Positions 1 to 5,576 of a DNA stretch of 22,223 bases are shown one piece after another. Source of the DNA: Deltaproteobacteria bacterium. GTDB lineage: Bacteria; Desulfobacterota; Binatia; UBA9968. The DNA lies in the NCBI GenBank assembly GCA_023250495.1, contig JAHFAP010000014.1:1-22223 (forward strand), read 5' to 3'. Numbering within the stretch: position 1 is the first letter of the stretch; each line of letters starts with the position of its first letter. Position numbers and translations under genes: made by a program. The notes beneath the pieces are model-generated. The model did not search any database. It was not told the DNA's origin and worked only from the letters and a program-made list of their open reading frames with translations.

Positions 1-349
1 CATCGACGAGTCGGCCATCGTAGCTGGCGAGCCTTACGACCTGTCCCTGCTTTCGGAGAAAGTCCATGGATGCCACATGGAGCGCATCCAGGGTTCGGAC
101 CGGCTTCGGGAAAGGCTCCAAAGCTCTTGCGAGCACTGGCGGAGCGAGCTCAACGAGGGCGACGCGGCTCAGCAGGGAACGCACTTCGTCTGCATGCGAC
201 CGGGTCAGTTTGCGCGCATGAATGCGAGTCCAAATTTCGTACTCAAGCAGACGACTGGAGATCAATTCCTCCTGCCAAAGCCGCTCGGGTGGCGCCTGGT
301 CTTCTGCAAGAAGGTGAGCCAGAGCAACGGAGGCATCGAGATAGATCAT
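1..349 (-). CDS. PIN-domain toxin (VapC-like ribonuclease), C-terminus cut by window edge
   Basis: Reading the minus strand from the ATG at 349 gives at least 116 residues with no stop before the window edge. The protein starts MIYLDASVAL and has the spaced acidic residues of a PIN nuclease: D5, E36/E38 (LLEYEIW), D88 (TLDALHVAS) and D111 (SYDGRL). PIN toxins of the VapC type are Mg-dependent RNases that cut tRNA or rRNA and are held inactive by their partner. The start codon overlaps the antitoxin stop as ATGA (346-349), so the two are translationally coupled. The fold and pairing are clear. The RNA target cannot be told. Only the last few residues should be missing, judging by usual lengths of about 120-140 residues. 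Confidence 0.88.
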   Translation of the reverse strand, partial: MIYLDASVALAHLLAEDQAPPERLWQEELISSRLLEYEIWTRIHARKLTRSHADEVRSLLSRVALVELAPPVLARALEPFPKPVRTLDALHVASMDFLRKQGQVVRLASYDGRLVD

Positions 350-636
350 CGATCGCTCCGGTCTCGCTCCAGCTCTCGAAGAAGATTGCGGAAGGACATG
401 ACCGGCTTGCGTGGCGGCGGGTCCGCCGCGGGAAGAGCGGGTGGCGTTATCCATCCCTGGCGCATGGCCTCAGCCAGCAAAGCGTCAGCGAGCGCCGGGC
501 TTCTGTTCTTTTCAGGAGGCACGAGTTCGGCGACCACCCGATCGCGGTCGGTCACCAGTACGGTTTCGCCGTGCGCGGCAAGTCGTACGTACTCGCTGAG
601 CTTGTTCTTGAGGACCTTTAGACCTACGGCTCTCAT
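346..636 (-). CDS. Phd/YefM-type antitoxin
   Basis: This 96-residue protein begins MRAVGLKVLKNKLSEYVRLA and continues with GETVLVTDRDRVVAELVPP, the N-terminal DNA-binding fold typical of Phd/YefM antitoxins. The C-terminal half (about 45-96) is Pro/Arg/Glu-rich and is the expected toxin-neutralising tail. It overlaps the PIN toxin by 4 nt (ATGA), with antitoxin first, the usual order. A promoter with a palindrome between its -35 and -10 boxes lies directly upstream, which fits autorepression. No Shine-Dalgarno is visible and the predicted transcription start is at the ATG, so the mRNA may be leaderless. Phd-type antitoxin with a PIN toxin is a common combination. Confidence 0.86.
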   Translation of the reverse strand: MRAVGLKVLKNKLSEYVRLAAHGETVLVTDRDRVVAELVPPEKNRSPALADALLAEAMRQGWITPPALPAADPPPRKPVMSFRNLLRELERDRSDR

Positions 637-643
637 AGACAGT

Positions 644-673
644 AATGTAGCTTCCGGTAGCTACCTGTGTCAA
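644..673 (-). promoter_or_regulatory. Promoter of the Phd/PIN operon
   Basis: On the minus strand TTGACA (673-668) and TACATT (649-644) are separated by 18 bp. The -35 is a perfect consensus and the -10 matches four of six positions. The expected transcription start is at about 637, one base before the antitoxin ATG at 636. Confidence 0.6.
647..664. promoter_or_regulatory. Palindromic operator candidate in the antitoxin promoter
   Basis: GTAGCTTCCGGTAGCTAC is an 18-bp palindrome with two mismatches: 6-bp arms GTAGCT/AGCTAC around a CCGG core. It fills the spacer between the -35 and -10 boxes and overlaps the -10 by three bases. Toxin-antitoxin complexes usually repress their own operon at such sites. 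The binding itself is inferred. Confidence 0.55.
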
Positions 674-722
674 GGACCTGGCCGAGCCAGTGAATCTTGG
701 ATTTGCGGTAAAGGAGAAACCC

Positions 723-1703
723 ATGACTAAAAAAGCCCTCGCTTTCCTAGTCGCTAGTGTAGCTCTGGTTTTCGTCCATCTCGCCCAGGCGCAGCAGCCG
801 AAGAAAATTCCTCGGCTAGGTTTTCTAGTTGGTGGCTCTCTTTCCTCTAGCACGCAGAACATCGAAGCATTCCGGCAAGGTCTGCGCGAGCTAGGCTATG
901 TTGAAGACCAGAATATTGTCATCGACTACCGATTTGCTGAAGGGAAACTAGACCGGCTGCCCGAGCTTGCTGCCGAGCTGCTCCGCCTCAGGGTTGACGT
1001 AATCGTTACGGCAGGCAGCAATCCGGCACGTGCTGCCCAAAAGGCAACTACCACGATCCCCATCGTCATGGCGAACGCCGCCGATCCTATTGCCGACGGG
1101 TTCGTCGCCAGCCTCGCGCGGCCTGGAGGAAACATGACGGGGTTGAGCCGGATGGCCCCCGATTTAAGCGGCAAACGGTTGGCGCTGCTCAAGGAAACGG
1201 TCCCCAAAGCCTCTCGCGTGGCCGTTCTGTGGCATCCGAGTACGGGAGGTCAACCAAGGTCGAAGGAAATAGAGGCTGTGGCCCGGGCGCTAGGAATGAC
1301 TTTTCAATCTCTGCAGGTTCAAACTCCCAACGACTTCGACGGTGTCTTCCAAGCGGCAAAGAGGGAACGCGCAGACGTTCTGTTCATAATCTCGAATGGT
1401 TTCACCAATAGTCACCGTAAACCGATCGTGGAGCTTGCGGCAAAGAATCGGCTGCCAGCGATGTGTGAGGAGCGGGAGTTTGTGGAGGCTGGCGGCCTCA
1501 TGAGTTATGGCCCGTATAATCGTGACTTGTACCGGCGCGCGGCGACCTATGTGGACAAGATACTGAAGGGAACCAAGCCGGCGGATATTCCTGTCGAGCA
1601 GCCGATGAAGTTCGAGTTCGTCATTAACCTCAAGACTGCGAAGCAGATCGGCCTCACGATTCCGCATGAAGTGCTGGCAAGGGCGGATAAGGTGATCAAG
1701 TGA
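723..1703 (+). CDS. ABC transporter substrate-binding protein, ABC_sub_bind (TrpX-like) family
   Basis: The 326-residue product begins MTKKALAFLVASVAL, has a hydrophobic core and an AQA|QQ signal-peptidase site near residue 24, and is therefore periplasmic. The mature part carries family motifs such as IPRLGFLVGG, EAFRQGLRELGYVEDQNI and a C-terminal DKILKGTKPADIPVEQP block. ABC_sub_bind proteins are the binding subunits of TrpXYZ-type importers. Their ligands are mostly unknown, and aromatic or branched amino acids are proposed for some. An in-frame ATG exists at 690, but ATG 723 is chosen because AAGGAG (711-716) sits 6 nt upstream and the signal peptide starts there. No permease or ATPase gene adjoins it, so it is an orphan here. 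A truncated paralogue lies downstream at 2442-2551. Confidence 0.9.
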   Translation: MTKKALAFLVASVALVFVHLAQAQQPKKIPRLGFLVGGSLSSSTQNIEAFRQGLRELGYVEDQNIVIDYRFAEGKLDRLPELAAELLRLRVDVIVTAGSNPARAAQKATTTIPIVMANAADPIADGFVASLARPGGNMTGLSRMAPDLSGKRLALLKETVPKASRVAVLWHPSTGGQPRSKEIEAVARALGMTFQSLQVQTPNDFDGVFQAAKRERADVLFIISNGFTNSHRKPIVELAAKNRLPAMCEEREFVEAGGLMSYGPYNRDLYRRAATYVDKILKGTKPADIPVEQPMKFEFVINLKTAKQIGLTIPHEVLARADKVIK

Positions 1704-1722
1704 TTTTAGATTTTAGATCGGG
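1701..1722. repeat. AT-rich dispersed repeat copy at a stop codon (short)
   Basis: TGATTTTAGATTTTAGAT begins with the stop codon of the substrate-binding gene. Closely similar sequence follows the remnant gene (2549) and the HNH gene (3795). This copy is cut short by the toxin-antitoxin module that begins at 1724. Confidence 0.55.
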
Positions 1723-1723
1723 C

Positions 1724-2137
1724 TCAAGGAATCAACTGAAAGGCTTTTCTCTGTTTAAGCCGGTAGGTGTTAAATCCGCGGCGATCCAGAGTAAACACGC
1801 ACTCGGTTTCCAGCTCTTCTCCCAGGACAACCAAAGTGGCATCTGCGAAGTCCATCGGGACGTTGCGATACCTGTCCATCAGAGCTGCGACCCGTCGGAG
1901 GCTTGCTTGGGACGAAGGGATCAATTGAAACGCACCTCTCAGGATAAACTCAAGACAAACTTGTTGCGCTTTCCACTGAGGCCCAACGAGGTAAAGTGTC
2001 TCGGTCAGAACAGCTTCGGTAGTGACGACGGGGCCGGTCCATCTCTCCAGCACCGCCACACAGTCGGCGTGCAGTTTCTCGCTTCGGTCCACGAGGGCAA
2101 CAAAGGCTCCAGTATCCAGCAGAAGTTCATCAGCCAT
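1724..2137 (-). CDS. PIN-domain toxin (VapC-like ribonuclease)
   Basis: A 137-residue PIN protein. It starts MADELLLDTGAFVALVD, with acidic residues D8, E46 (TETLYLVG), D96/D99 (MDFADATLV) and D118 (FTLDRRGF), which make up the metal-binding active site of VapC-like RNases. The C-terminal FNTYRLKQRKAFQLIP is the usual closing strand of the family. The start codon lies inside the end of the ribbon-helix-helix antitoxin gene (8-nt overlap, 2130-2137), so the two are coupled. Its stop is only about 20 nt from the stop of the convergent substrate-binding gene. The RNA target is not predictable from sequence. Confidence 0.9.
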   Translation of the reverse strand: MADELLLDTGAFVALVDRSEKLHADCVAVLERWTGPVVTTEAVLTETLYLVGPQWKAQQVCLEFILRGAFQLIPSSQASLRRVAALMDRYRNVPMDFADATLVVLGEELETECVFTLDRRGFNTYRLKQRKAFQLIP

Positions 2138-2375
2138 GGCGCAAACGCCGGATCAGGTAATCTCGGTGCCGCTGACCTAAGTCGGGGAGTCCACTTTCGA
2201 CACGGCCGAGAAGATCGCGAACACGCTCGATTGGGCGTACCGCCGGTTGGGTATCCAGAAATTGTTCCAAGGCTTGGCGCACCACTTCCGAGCGCTTGCG
2301 TCTCAGGCGTCTGGCCGAACGCTCTAGCTTCTCCGCCAATGCCGCCGGCAATCGCATGGTTAATCGACGCTCCAT
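2130..2375 (-). CDS. Ribbon-helix-helix (CopG-like) antitoxin
   Basis: This 81-residue protein starts MERRLTMRLPAALAEKL and continues ERSARRLRRKRSEVVRQALEQFL, a basic N-terminal strand followed by two helices as in CopG/RHH DNA-binding antitoxins. The rest (about 45-81) should wrap the PIN partner. The frame is open 15 codons further up, but ATG 2375 is preferred because it puts AAGGAG 8 nt upstream and begins the RHH strand. Alternating TTGCA/TGCAA half-sites upstream are a likely autorepression site. Confidence 0.86.
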   Translation of the reverse strand: MERRLTMRLPAALAEKLERSARRLRRKRSEVVRQALEQFLDTQPAVRPIERVRDLLGRVESGLPDLGQRHRDYLIRRLRHG

Positions 2376-2394
2376 ACTGCGTTCTCCTTTTGTA

Positions 2395-2419
2395 TTGCAG
2401 TGTAATGCAAAGCCTTGCA
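2395..2419. promoter_or_regulatory. Alternating half-sites, probable operator of the RHH/PIN operon
   Basis: Three 5-bp half-sites alternate in direction: TTGCA (2395-2399), TGCAA (2406-2410) and TTGCA (2415-2419). They make two overlapping inverted repeats in the region where the antitoxin promoter must lie. RHH repressors bind such short paired sites cooperatively. No convincing -35/-10 pair could be fixed, so the promoter itself is not called. Confidence 0.45.
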
Positions 2420-2441
2420 AAAGTCCAAGTCCTGCTAGGTT

Positions 2442-2551
2442 TGGACAAAATCCTTAAAGGCACCAAGCCGGCAGACTTGCCGGTGGAACAGCCCATGAAG
2501 TTTGAGCTGATCATCAACCTGAAGACGGCAAAGCAGATCGGCCTTAAATGA
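2442..2551 (+). pseudogene. C-terminal remnant of a second ABC_sub_bind gene
   Basis: From 2444 the frame reads DKILKGTKPADLPVEQPMKF and then ELIINLKTAKQIGLK, ending in TGA at 2549-2551. This matches the C-terminal part of the intact protein at 723-1703 in 31 of the first 34 residues. DNA differences fall mostly at third codon positions, so this was a separate, selected paralogue and not a recent copy. The N-terminal nine tenths are absent: homology stops at about 2442, where the antitoxin promoter region begins. The last 15 residues of the family are also missing, replaced by an AT-rich repeat that supplies the stop. It is non-functional. Confidence 0.8.
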
Positions 2552-2727
2552 ATTTTAGATTTTAGATTGCCGATTTTCGATTGGGGAGAAAAACAAATGA
2601 AGGAGAGAACCTGGATGCGATCTTCAAATTCTCACTCCGACAATCGGAAATCTAAAACCTGTACTGAGCCCTTCGACTCCGCTCAGGATAAACTCCGTCG
2701 AAGTATCCAAAATCTAAAATCGTAAGG
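2549..2727. repeat. Composite dispersed-repeat region behind the remnant gene
   Basis: The tract opens at the TGA stop with ATTTTAGATTTTAGATTGCC and carries an inverted copy at 2640-2659 (CAATCGGAAATCTAAAAC), so the two can pair with one mismatch. A further AATCTAAAATCG follows at 2710-2722. A REP-like element (2662-2705) sits between the two right-hand copies, as if inserted into the older repeat. No gene is supported in this stretch. Confidence 0.6.
2662..2705. repeat. REP-like palindromic element
   Basis: The 44-bp element contains two overlapping, mutually exclusive hairpins: CTGAGC (2664-2669) with GCTCAG (2681-2686), and CTTCGAC (2671-2677) with GTCGAAG (2697-2703). The CCTTCGACTCCGCTCAGGA core resembles short palindromic repeats scattered through many environmental bacterial genomes. 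I rely on memory for that, and copies elsewhere in this genome cannot be checked here. Confidence 0.55.
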
Positions 2728-2729
2728 TG

Positions 2730-3110
2730 TCACACGACAGCAATAAGGTCTATCTCAATGAGGGCGCCTCGCGGAAGTTCCGCGACGGCGACGGTCGAGC
2801 GGGCTGGCTTGGAGTTGCCGAGATATTCCGCATAAACTTCATTCATCGCGGCAAAATCGGCCATATCTTTTAGAAACACGGTCGCTTTGACGACACGGTC
2901 CATGGACGAGCCTCCAGCTTCTAGAACGGCTTTGAGATTCTCCAAGACCTGTCGTGTTTGCGCGGCGATTCCGCCTTCAACCAGGTTCCCGGATTTTGGA
3001 TCGATGGGAATCTGGCCTGCGGTGAAGACAAACCCGTTGATCCGGATCGCCTGCTCGTAGGGACCGATCGCCTTCGGGGCGGCATCGGTCCTGATCGCTT
3101 CTCGGTTCAT
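2730..3110 (-). CDS. ridA: RidA family reactive-intermediate (enamine/imine) deaminase
   Basis: The 126-residue protein has the full RidA/YjgF pattern: AAPKAIGPYEQAIRINGFVF near the N-terminus, TAGQIPIDP, TRQVLENLKAVLEAGG, and SKPARSTVAVAELPRGALIE with R104 and E119 as the substrate-binding Arg and nearby Glu. RidA trimers hydrolyse 2-aminoacrylate and related enamines released by PLP enzymes such as threonine dehydratase, which protects branched-chain amino-acid synthesis. The start at 3110 is chosen because the purine-rich GGGGGA lies just upstream. Upstream in-frame codons (to 3221) run through a repeat and look non-coding. It is a single gene with divergent neighbours. Confidence 0.93.
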   Translation of the reverse strand: MNREAIRTDAAPKAIGPYEQAIRINGFVFTAGQIPIDPKSGNLVEGGIAAQTRQVLENLKAVLEAGGSSMDRVVKATVFLKDMADFAAMNEVYAEYLGNSKPARSTVAVAELPRGALIEIDLIAVV

Positions 3111-3195
3111 CTTTTCCCCCTTAACCGACCTTCTGGTCATGCGGCAGAGAAGCCTACAATAGACCGTTTGACCTGGCAAATCGAGCTGCAAGATT

Positions 3196-3243
3196 GGAGT
3201 ACTGGAGTATTGGGGACACATTACTCCGACACTCCATTACTCC
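3196..3243. repeat. Imperfect inverted repeat between divergent genes
   Basis: GGAGTACTGGAGTATTGG (3196-3213) pairs with CCGACACTCCATTACTCC (3226-3243) over 18 bp with two mismatches and one G-T pair, leaving a 12-nt loop. The sequence is built of GGAGTA/TACTCC units and looks like a dispersed repeat. It lies between ridA and the small membrane-protein gene. It could act as a cruciform or transcript hairpin. No T-run follows. Confidence 0.5.
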
Positions 3244-3259
3244 ATTCCCCCGGTTTTTC

Positions 3260-3289
3260 TTGCACTCTTCGTGATCTTCGTCCTATGAT
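3260..3289 (+). promoter_or_regulatory. Promoter of the small membrane-protein gene
   Basis: TTGCAC (3260-3265) and TATGAT (3284-3289) are separated by 18 bp. The predicted start of transcription (about 3295-3296) coincides with the ATG at 3296, implying a leaderless transcript. Confidence 0.5.
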
Positions 3290-3295
3290 AACCGC

Positions 3296-3487
3296 ATGAC
3301 CCTGCTGACCGCCCACAAGATTTTGATCTCGACGGCCGTGGTCTTCTTTTTCGGCTTCGCCCTCTGGGAGCTGAGAAACTATTTCGACACGGAGAATCTC
3401 TGGGCCGCCTTTCGCGGCCTTCTCTATCTCCTGGTCACCCTCGGCTTCGGGCTCTATCTCCGCTCGCTCAAGAAATGGGTAAAATAG
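3296..3487 (+). CDS. Small two-helix membrane protein of unknown function
   Basis: The 63-residue protein has two hydrophobic segments, about residues 8-24 (ILISTAVVFFFGFALWE) and 39-56 (AFRGLLYLLVTLGFGLYL). A short polar loop with NYFDTENLW joins them and the tail LRSLKKWVK is positively charged, which suggests both ends face the cytoplasm. I do not recognise a family. Support for a real gene is the ATG placed exactly at the start predicted from a good promoter, the membrane-protein composition, and its position just ahead of the HNH gene (22 nt gap), with which it may be co-transcribed. Confidence 0.62.
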   Translation: MTLLTAHKILISTAVVFFFGFALWELRNYFDTENLWAAFRGLLYLLVTLGFGLYLRSLKKWVK

Positions 3488-3509
3488 GCAGGATGGGAGC
3501 AATGGCCTG

Positions 3510-3797
3510 ATGATGGATGCGACAGCTTTTTCCGTCACCGTCAGCGACGAGGAGATGCGCCGCGAGCGCCAAAGGGCGAGAGGGCTTCGCTCCAGCCAGT
3601 GGTGGAAGCGGCGCTGCTCACCGGGCATTTGCCACTACTGTGGAAAGAAAGTTGCGGCGCGCTCCTTGACGATGGACCACATCGTCCCGATCGTCCGCGG
3701 CGGTAAGAGCACCAAAGGCAACGTCGCGCCCGCCTGCAAGGAATGCAACAACAAAAAAAAGCACAGCCTGCTGATGGAATGGAAAGAGTACAAATGA
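3510..3797 (+). CDS. HNH endonuclease domain protein
   Basis: The 95-residue protein carries a zinc-type HNH motif: C41-x2-C44 (CHYC), the catalytic D56-H57 (MDHIVPIVRGG), N71 in GNVAPAC, and C76-x2-C79 (CKEC). This is the standard single-domain HNH nuclease seen alone or with phage and repair functions. A run of Arg/Glu residues at 15-25 may contact DNA. ATG 3510 (or 3513) follows a weak GGGAG. The frame ends at the TGA that opens an AT-rich repeat. Whether it nicks or cleaves DNA, and in what process, is not apparent. Confidence 0.85.
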   Translation: MMDATAFSVTVSDEEMRRERQRARGLRSSQWWKRRCSPGICHYCGKKVAARSLTMDHIVPIVRGGKSTKGNVAPACKECNNKKKHSLLMEWKEYK

Positions 3798-3860
3798 TTT
3801 TAGATTTTCGATTGCCGATTTTAGATTTAATCCAAAATCCAAAATCAAAAATCCAAAATG
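3795..3860. repeat. AT-rich dispersed repeat behind the HNH gene
   Basis: It begins at the TGA stop of the HNH gene and reads TGATTTTAGATTTTCGATTG on into further GATTTTAGATT units, then the inverted AATCCAAAATC units. GATTTTAGATT can pair with AATCCAAAATC (one mismatch). Same family as the copies at 1701 and 2549. Confidence 0.6.
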
Positions 3861-3867
3861 GGGCGGG

Positions 3868-4437
3868 GTGAAGAAATTGAGTATGGATGAGTTGGGGAGA
3901 TTCTTGGGCGGGCGGGTTGTGGTGAAAGTCGGCGATATTACCAAAGAGGACGCGGACGCGATCGTCAACGCGGCGAACAGTTCGCTGATGGGAGGCGGAG
4001 GAGTTGACGGCGCGATTCACCGCGCTGGAGGGCTCCGGATTCTCCAGGAGTGCAAGGAGATCCGCCGGACGCGATATCCCGACGGCTTGCCCACGGGTCA
4101 GGCCGTTCTCACGACCGGCGGCAAGTTGGCGGCGAAGCACGTGATCCACACTGCTGGTCCGGTTTATGGCAAAGGGGGAAAAGAGAAGGCGACGCAACTC
4201 GCAGACTGTTATCGCCATTCTTTAACGCTTGCGGCAGAAAAAGGGCTCAAGACAATCGCCTTCCCGGCTATCTCCACGGGCATTTACGGCTATCCACTCG
4301 ACGAGGCGGCCCAGGTCTCTTCAAAAGCAGTCGAAGAATTTCTCAAAGCTGACTCTTCCATCCAGGAAGTGCGGCTGGTCTTCTTCAGCCGCAGCGACGC
4401 TGAGGTCTTCTTAAAAAACCACAGTTTTTCTTCTTAG
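3868..4437 (+). CDS. Macro-domain protein, probable O-acetyl-ADP-ribose deacetylase
   Basis: The 189-residue protein is one macro domain. It shows GDITKEDADAIVNAANSSL (D23, N34, N37), the GGGGVDGAIHRAGG loop (about 42-55), LPTGQAVLTTGGKLAAKHVI, and FPAISTGIYGYPLDEAA for the phosphate loop. This arrangement is that of the MacroD/YmdB class, which hydrolyses O-acetyl-ADP-ribose and can remove mono-ADP-ribose from proteins. GTG 3868 is taken as start. ATG 3883 (MDELGRFLGG) is an equally possible start and neither has a clear ribosome binding site. It converges with the NMT1-type gene 6 bp away. Confidence 0.92.
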   Translation: MKKLSMDELGRFLGGRVVVKVGDITKEDADAIVNAANSSLMGGGGVDGAIHRAGGLRILQECKEIRRTRYPDGLPTGQAVLTTGGKLAAKHVIHTAGPVYGKGGKEKATQLADCYRHSLTLAAEKGLKTIAFPAISTGIYGYPLDEAAQVSSKAVEEFLKADSSIQEVRLVFFSRSDAEVFLKNHSFSS

Positions 4438-4443
4438 CCCGGC

Positions 4444-5463
4444 TTACTTTCCGTAAAGGCTCTTGATGAAGCCGGAATCCTCCAGCTCTTTGACGAAGCG
4501 CGCGTCAACGTAGTCTTTGGCATTGGCCTGAGCGGCCTTTGGGTTGGTCGCGGCCAGGTCCTGCAAAATCAGCTGGTAGCCCTCGATGGGCGCATATGGT
4601 GCTTCCGGAATGTAGCGCGTGTGCCACTGCCACGTCTCTTCCTGCGCCTTGCGATCGTCTAAGCGCGAATATTTCTGCGCGATCCTGATGGTCTCCTCTT
4701 TGTGAGTTTTGTAAAAATGGATCGCCTCCACGTACGCTCTCATGTACCGGCGCACCGTATCAGGATGTTCCCGGATGAGTCGGGTCGAGGTGTAGACCCC
4801 GTTTTGCGGGAAAGGGATTTGCAGCGTGGCCATGTCGACCAGCATCGGGAAGCCCAGCTTTTCCGCCATCGCCTTGCCCGGCTCCGTCACGACGGTGAAG
4901 TTGACGATGCCTTTCTGGAGCGCGATCATCCGGTCAAGGGAGCCTCCGATAACACGCAGGTTCACGTCCCTCGCGGGATCGAGACCTATTCTCTTCAAGC
5001 CGACCCGAAGTGCAAACTCCGCGGTTGTTCCGGCGATGTGGTTGCCGCCAATCTTCCCCTTCAGATCTTCGGGCTTTTTGATGCTCGGCTGGGCGACCAG
5101 GTAGTAGGGCAAGACATTGACATTGCCGGCGATGGCTACGACATCCCCGCCAGCCAGGCGCGCGCTGGTCAATCCCGGGCCTCCTCCTTCTCCGATCGGG
5201 ATCTCACCGGCGAGGATCGCCTGAATGCCTCGGACGCTCCCGGAAATGAAGATCACGGTCGCGTCGAGCCCATGCTTCTCAAATAAACGGGCCTCCTTGG
5301 CCACCCAGATCACCGATGAGGAGCCGGGAGAGACGGAGATGTAGGAGCTGTTGATTTTTTCCGCGGCGCCGACGAAGCGCGGCCCAGCAAGCAAGAAGAG
5401 TCCAAAGCCGAGCATGAAGGGGAATAAAAACGGCTTTGGCCTGCTGCTTTTATGTTTGCTCAT
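4444..5463 (-). CDS. NMT1/SsuA-type ABC transporter substrate-binding protein
   Basis: The 339-residue periplasmic binding protein has a signal peptide (residues about 9-32, ending FVGAAEK) and then the NMT1/THI5-like core: VIWVAKEARLFEKHGLDATV, IQAILAGEIPIG, KKPEDLKGKIGG and a C-terminal VKELEDSGFIKSLYGK. Members bind sulfonates, taurine, nitrate, pyrimidine precursors or unknown organic acids, so the ligand is open. ATG 5463 is chosen over upstream in-frame codons because AAGGAGG sits 5 nt before it and the signal peptide begins there. No transport partner is adjacent. Confidence 0.9.
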   Translation of the reverse strand: MSKHKSSRPKPFLFPFMLGFGLFLLAGPRFVGAAEKINSSYISVSPGSSSVIWVAKEARLFEKHGLDATVIFISGSVRGIQAILAGEIPIGEGGGPGLTSARLAGGDVVAIAGNVNVLPYYLVAQPSIKKPEDLKGKIGGNHIAGTTAEFALRVGLKRIGLDPARDVNLRVIGGSLDRMIALQKGIVNFTVVTEPGKAMAEKLGFPMLVDMATLQIPFPQNGVYTSTRLIREHPDTVRRYMRAYVEAIHFYKTHKEETIRIAQKYSRLDDRKAQEETWQWHTRYIPEAPYAPIEGYQLILQDLAATNPKAAQANAKDYVDARFVKELEDSGFIKSLYGK

Positions 5464-5528
5464 ATATCCTCCTTGTCGGTGCGCCATGTTAGCACTTCGC
5501 ACGACGAGAGAAAACAAAAAATCGCCGT

Positions 5529-5557
5529 TTGACAGCCACAGCCTGCGAGTCTATTTT
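5529..5557 (+). promoter_or_regulatory. Promoter of the HAD phosphatase gene
   Basis: TTGACA (5529-5534) and TATTTT (5552-5557) have the ideal 17-bp spacing. Transcription should begin near 5564, leaving a leader of only about 13 nt before ATG 5577, with no good Shine-Dalgarno in it. Confidence 0.6.
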
Positions 5558-5576
5558 GATTTCCAGTGATCGTCGG

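Noticed and set aside
70..730. Two long plus-strand frames (70-621 and 77-730)
   Set aside because: They lie antisense to the PIN toxin and Phd antitoxin, have no family motifs and show Arg/Ser-rich shadow composition.
1690..2551. One long plus-strand gene of 283 codons ending in the ABC_sub_bind-like tail
   Set aside because: Only the last 35 codons resemble a protein family. The rest is antisense to the toxin-antitoxin pair.
2597..2725. 43-codon frame with ATG after the remnant gene
   Set aside because: It is made almost wholly of the AT-rich and REP-like repeats, and has no protein-like composition.
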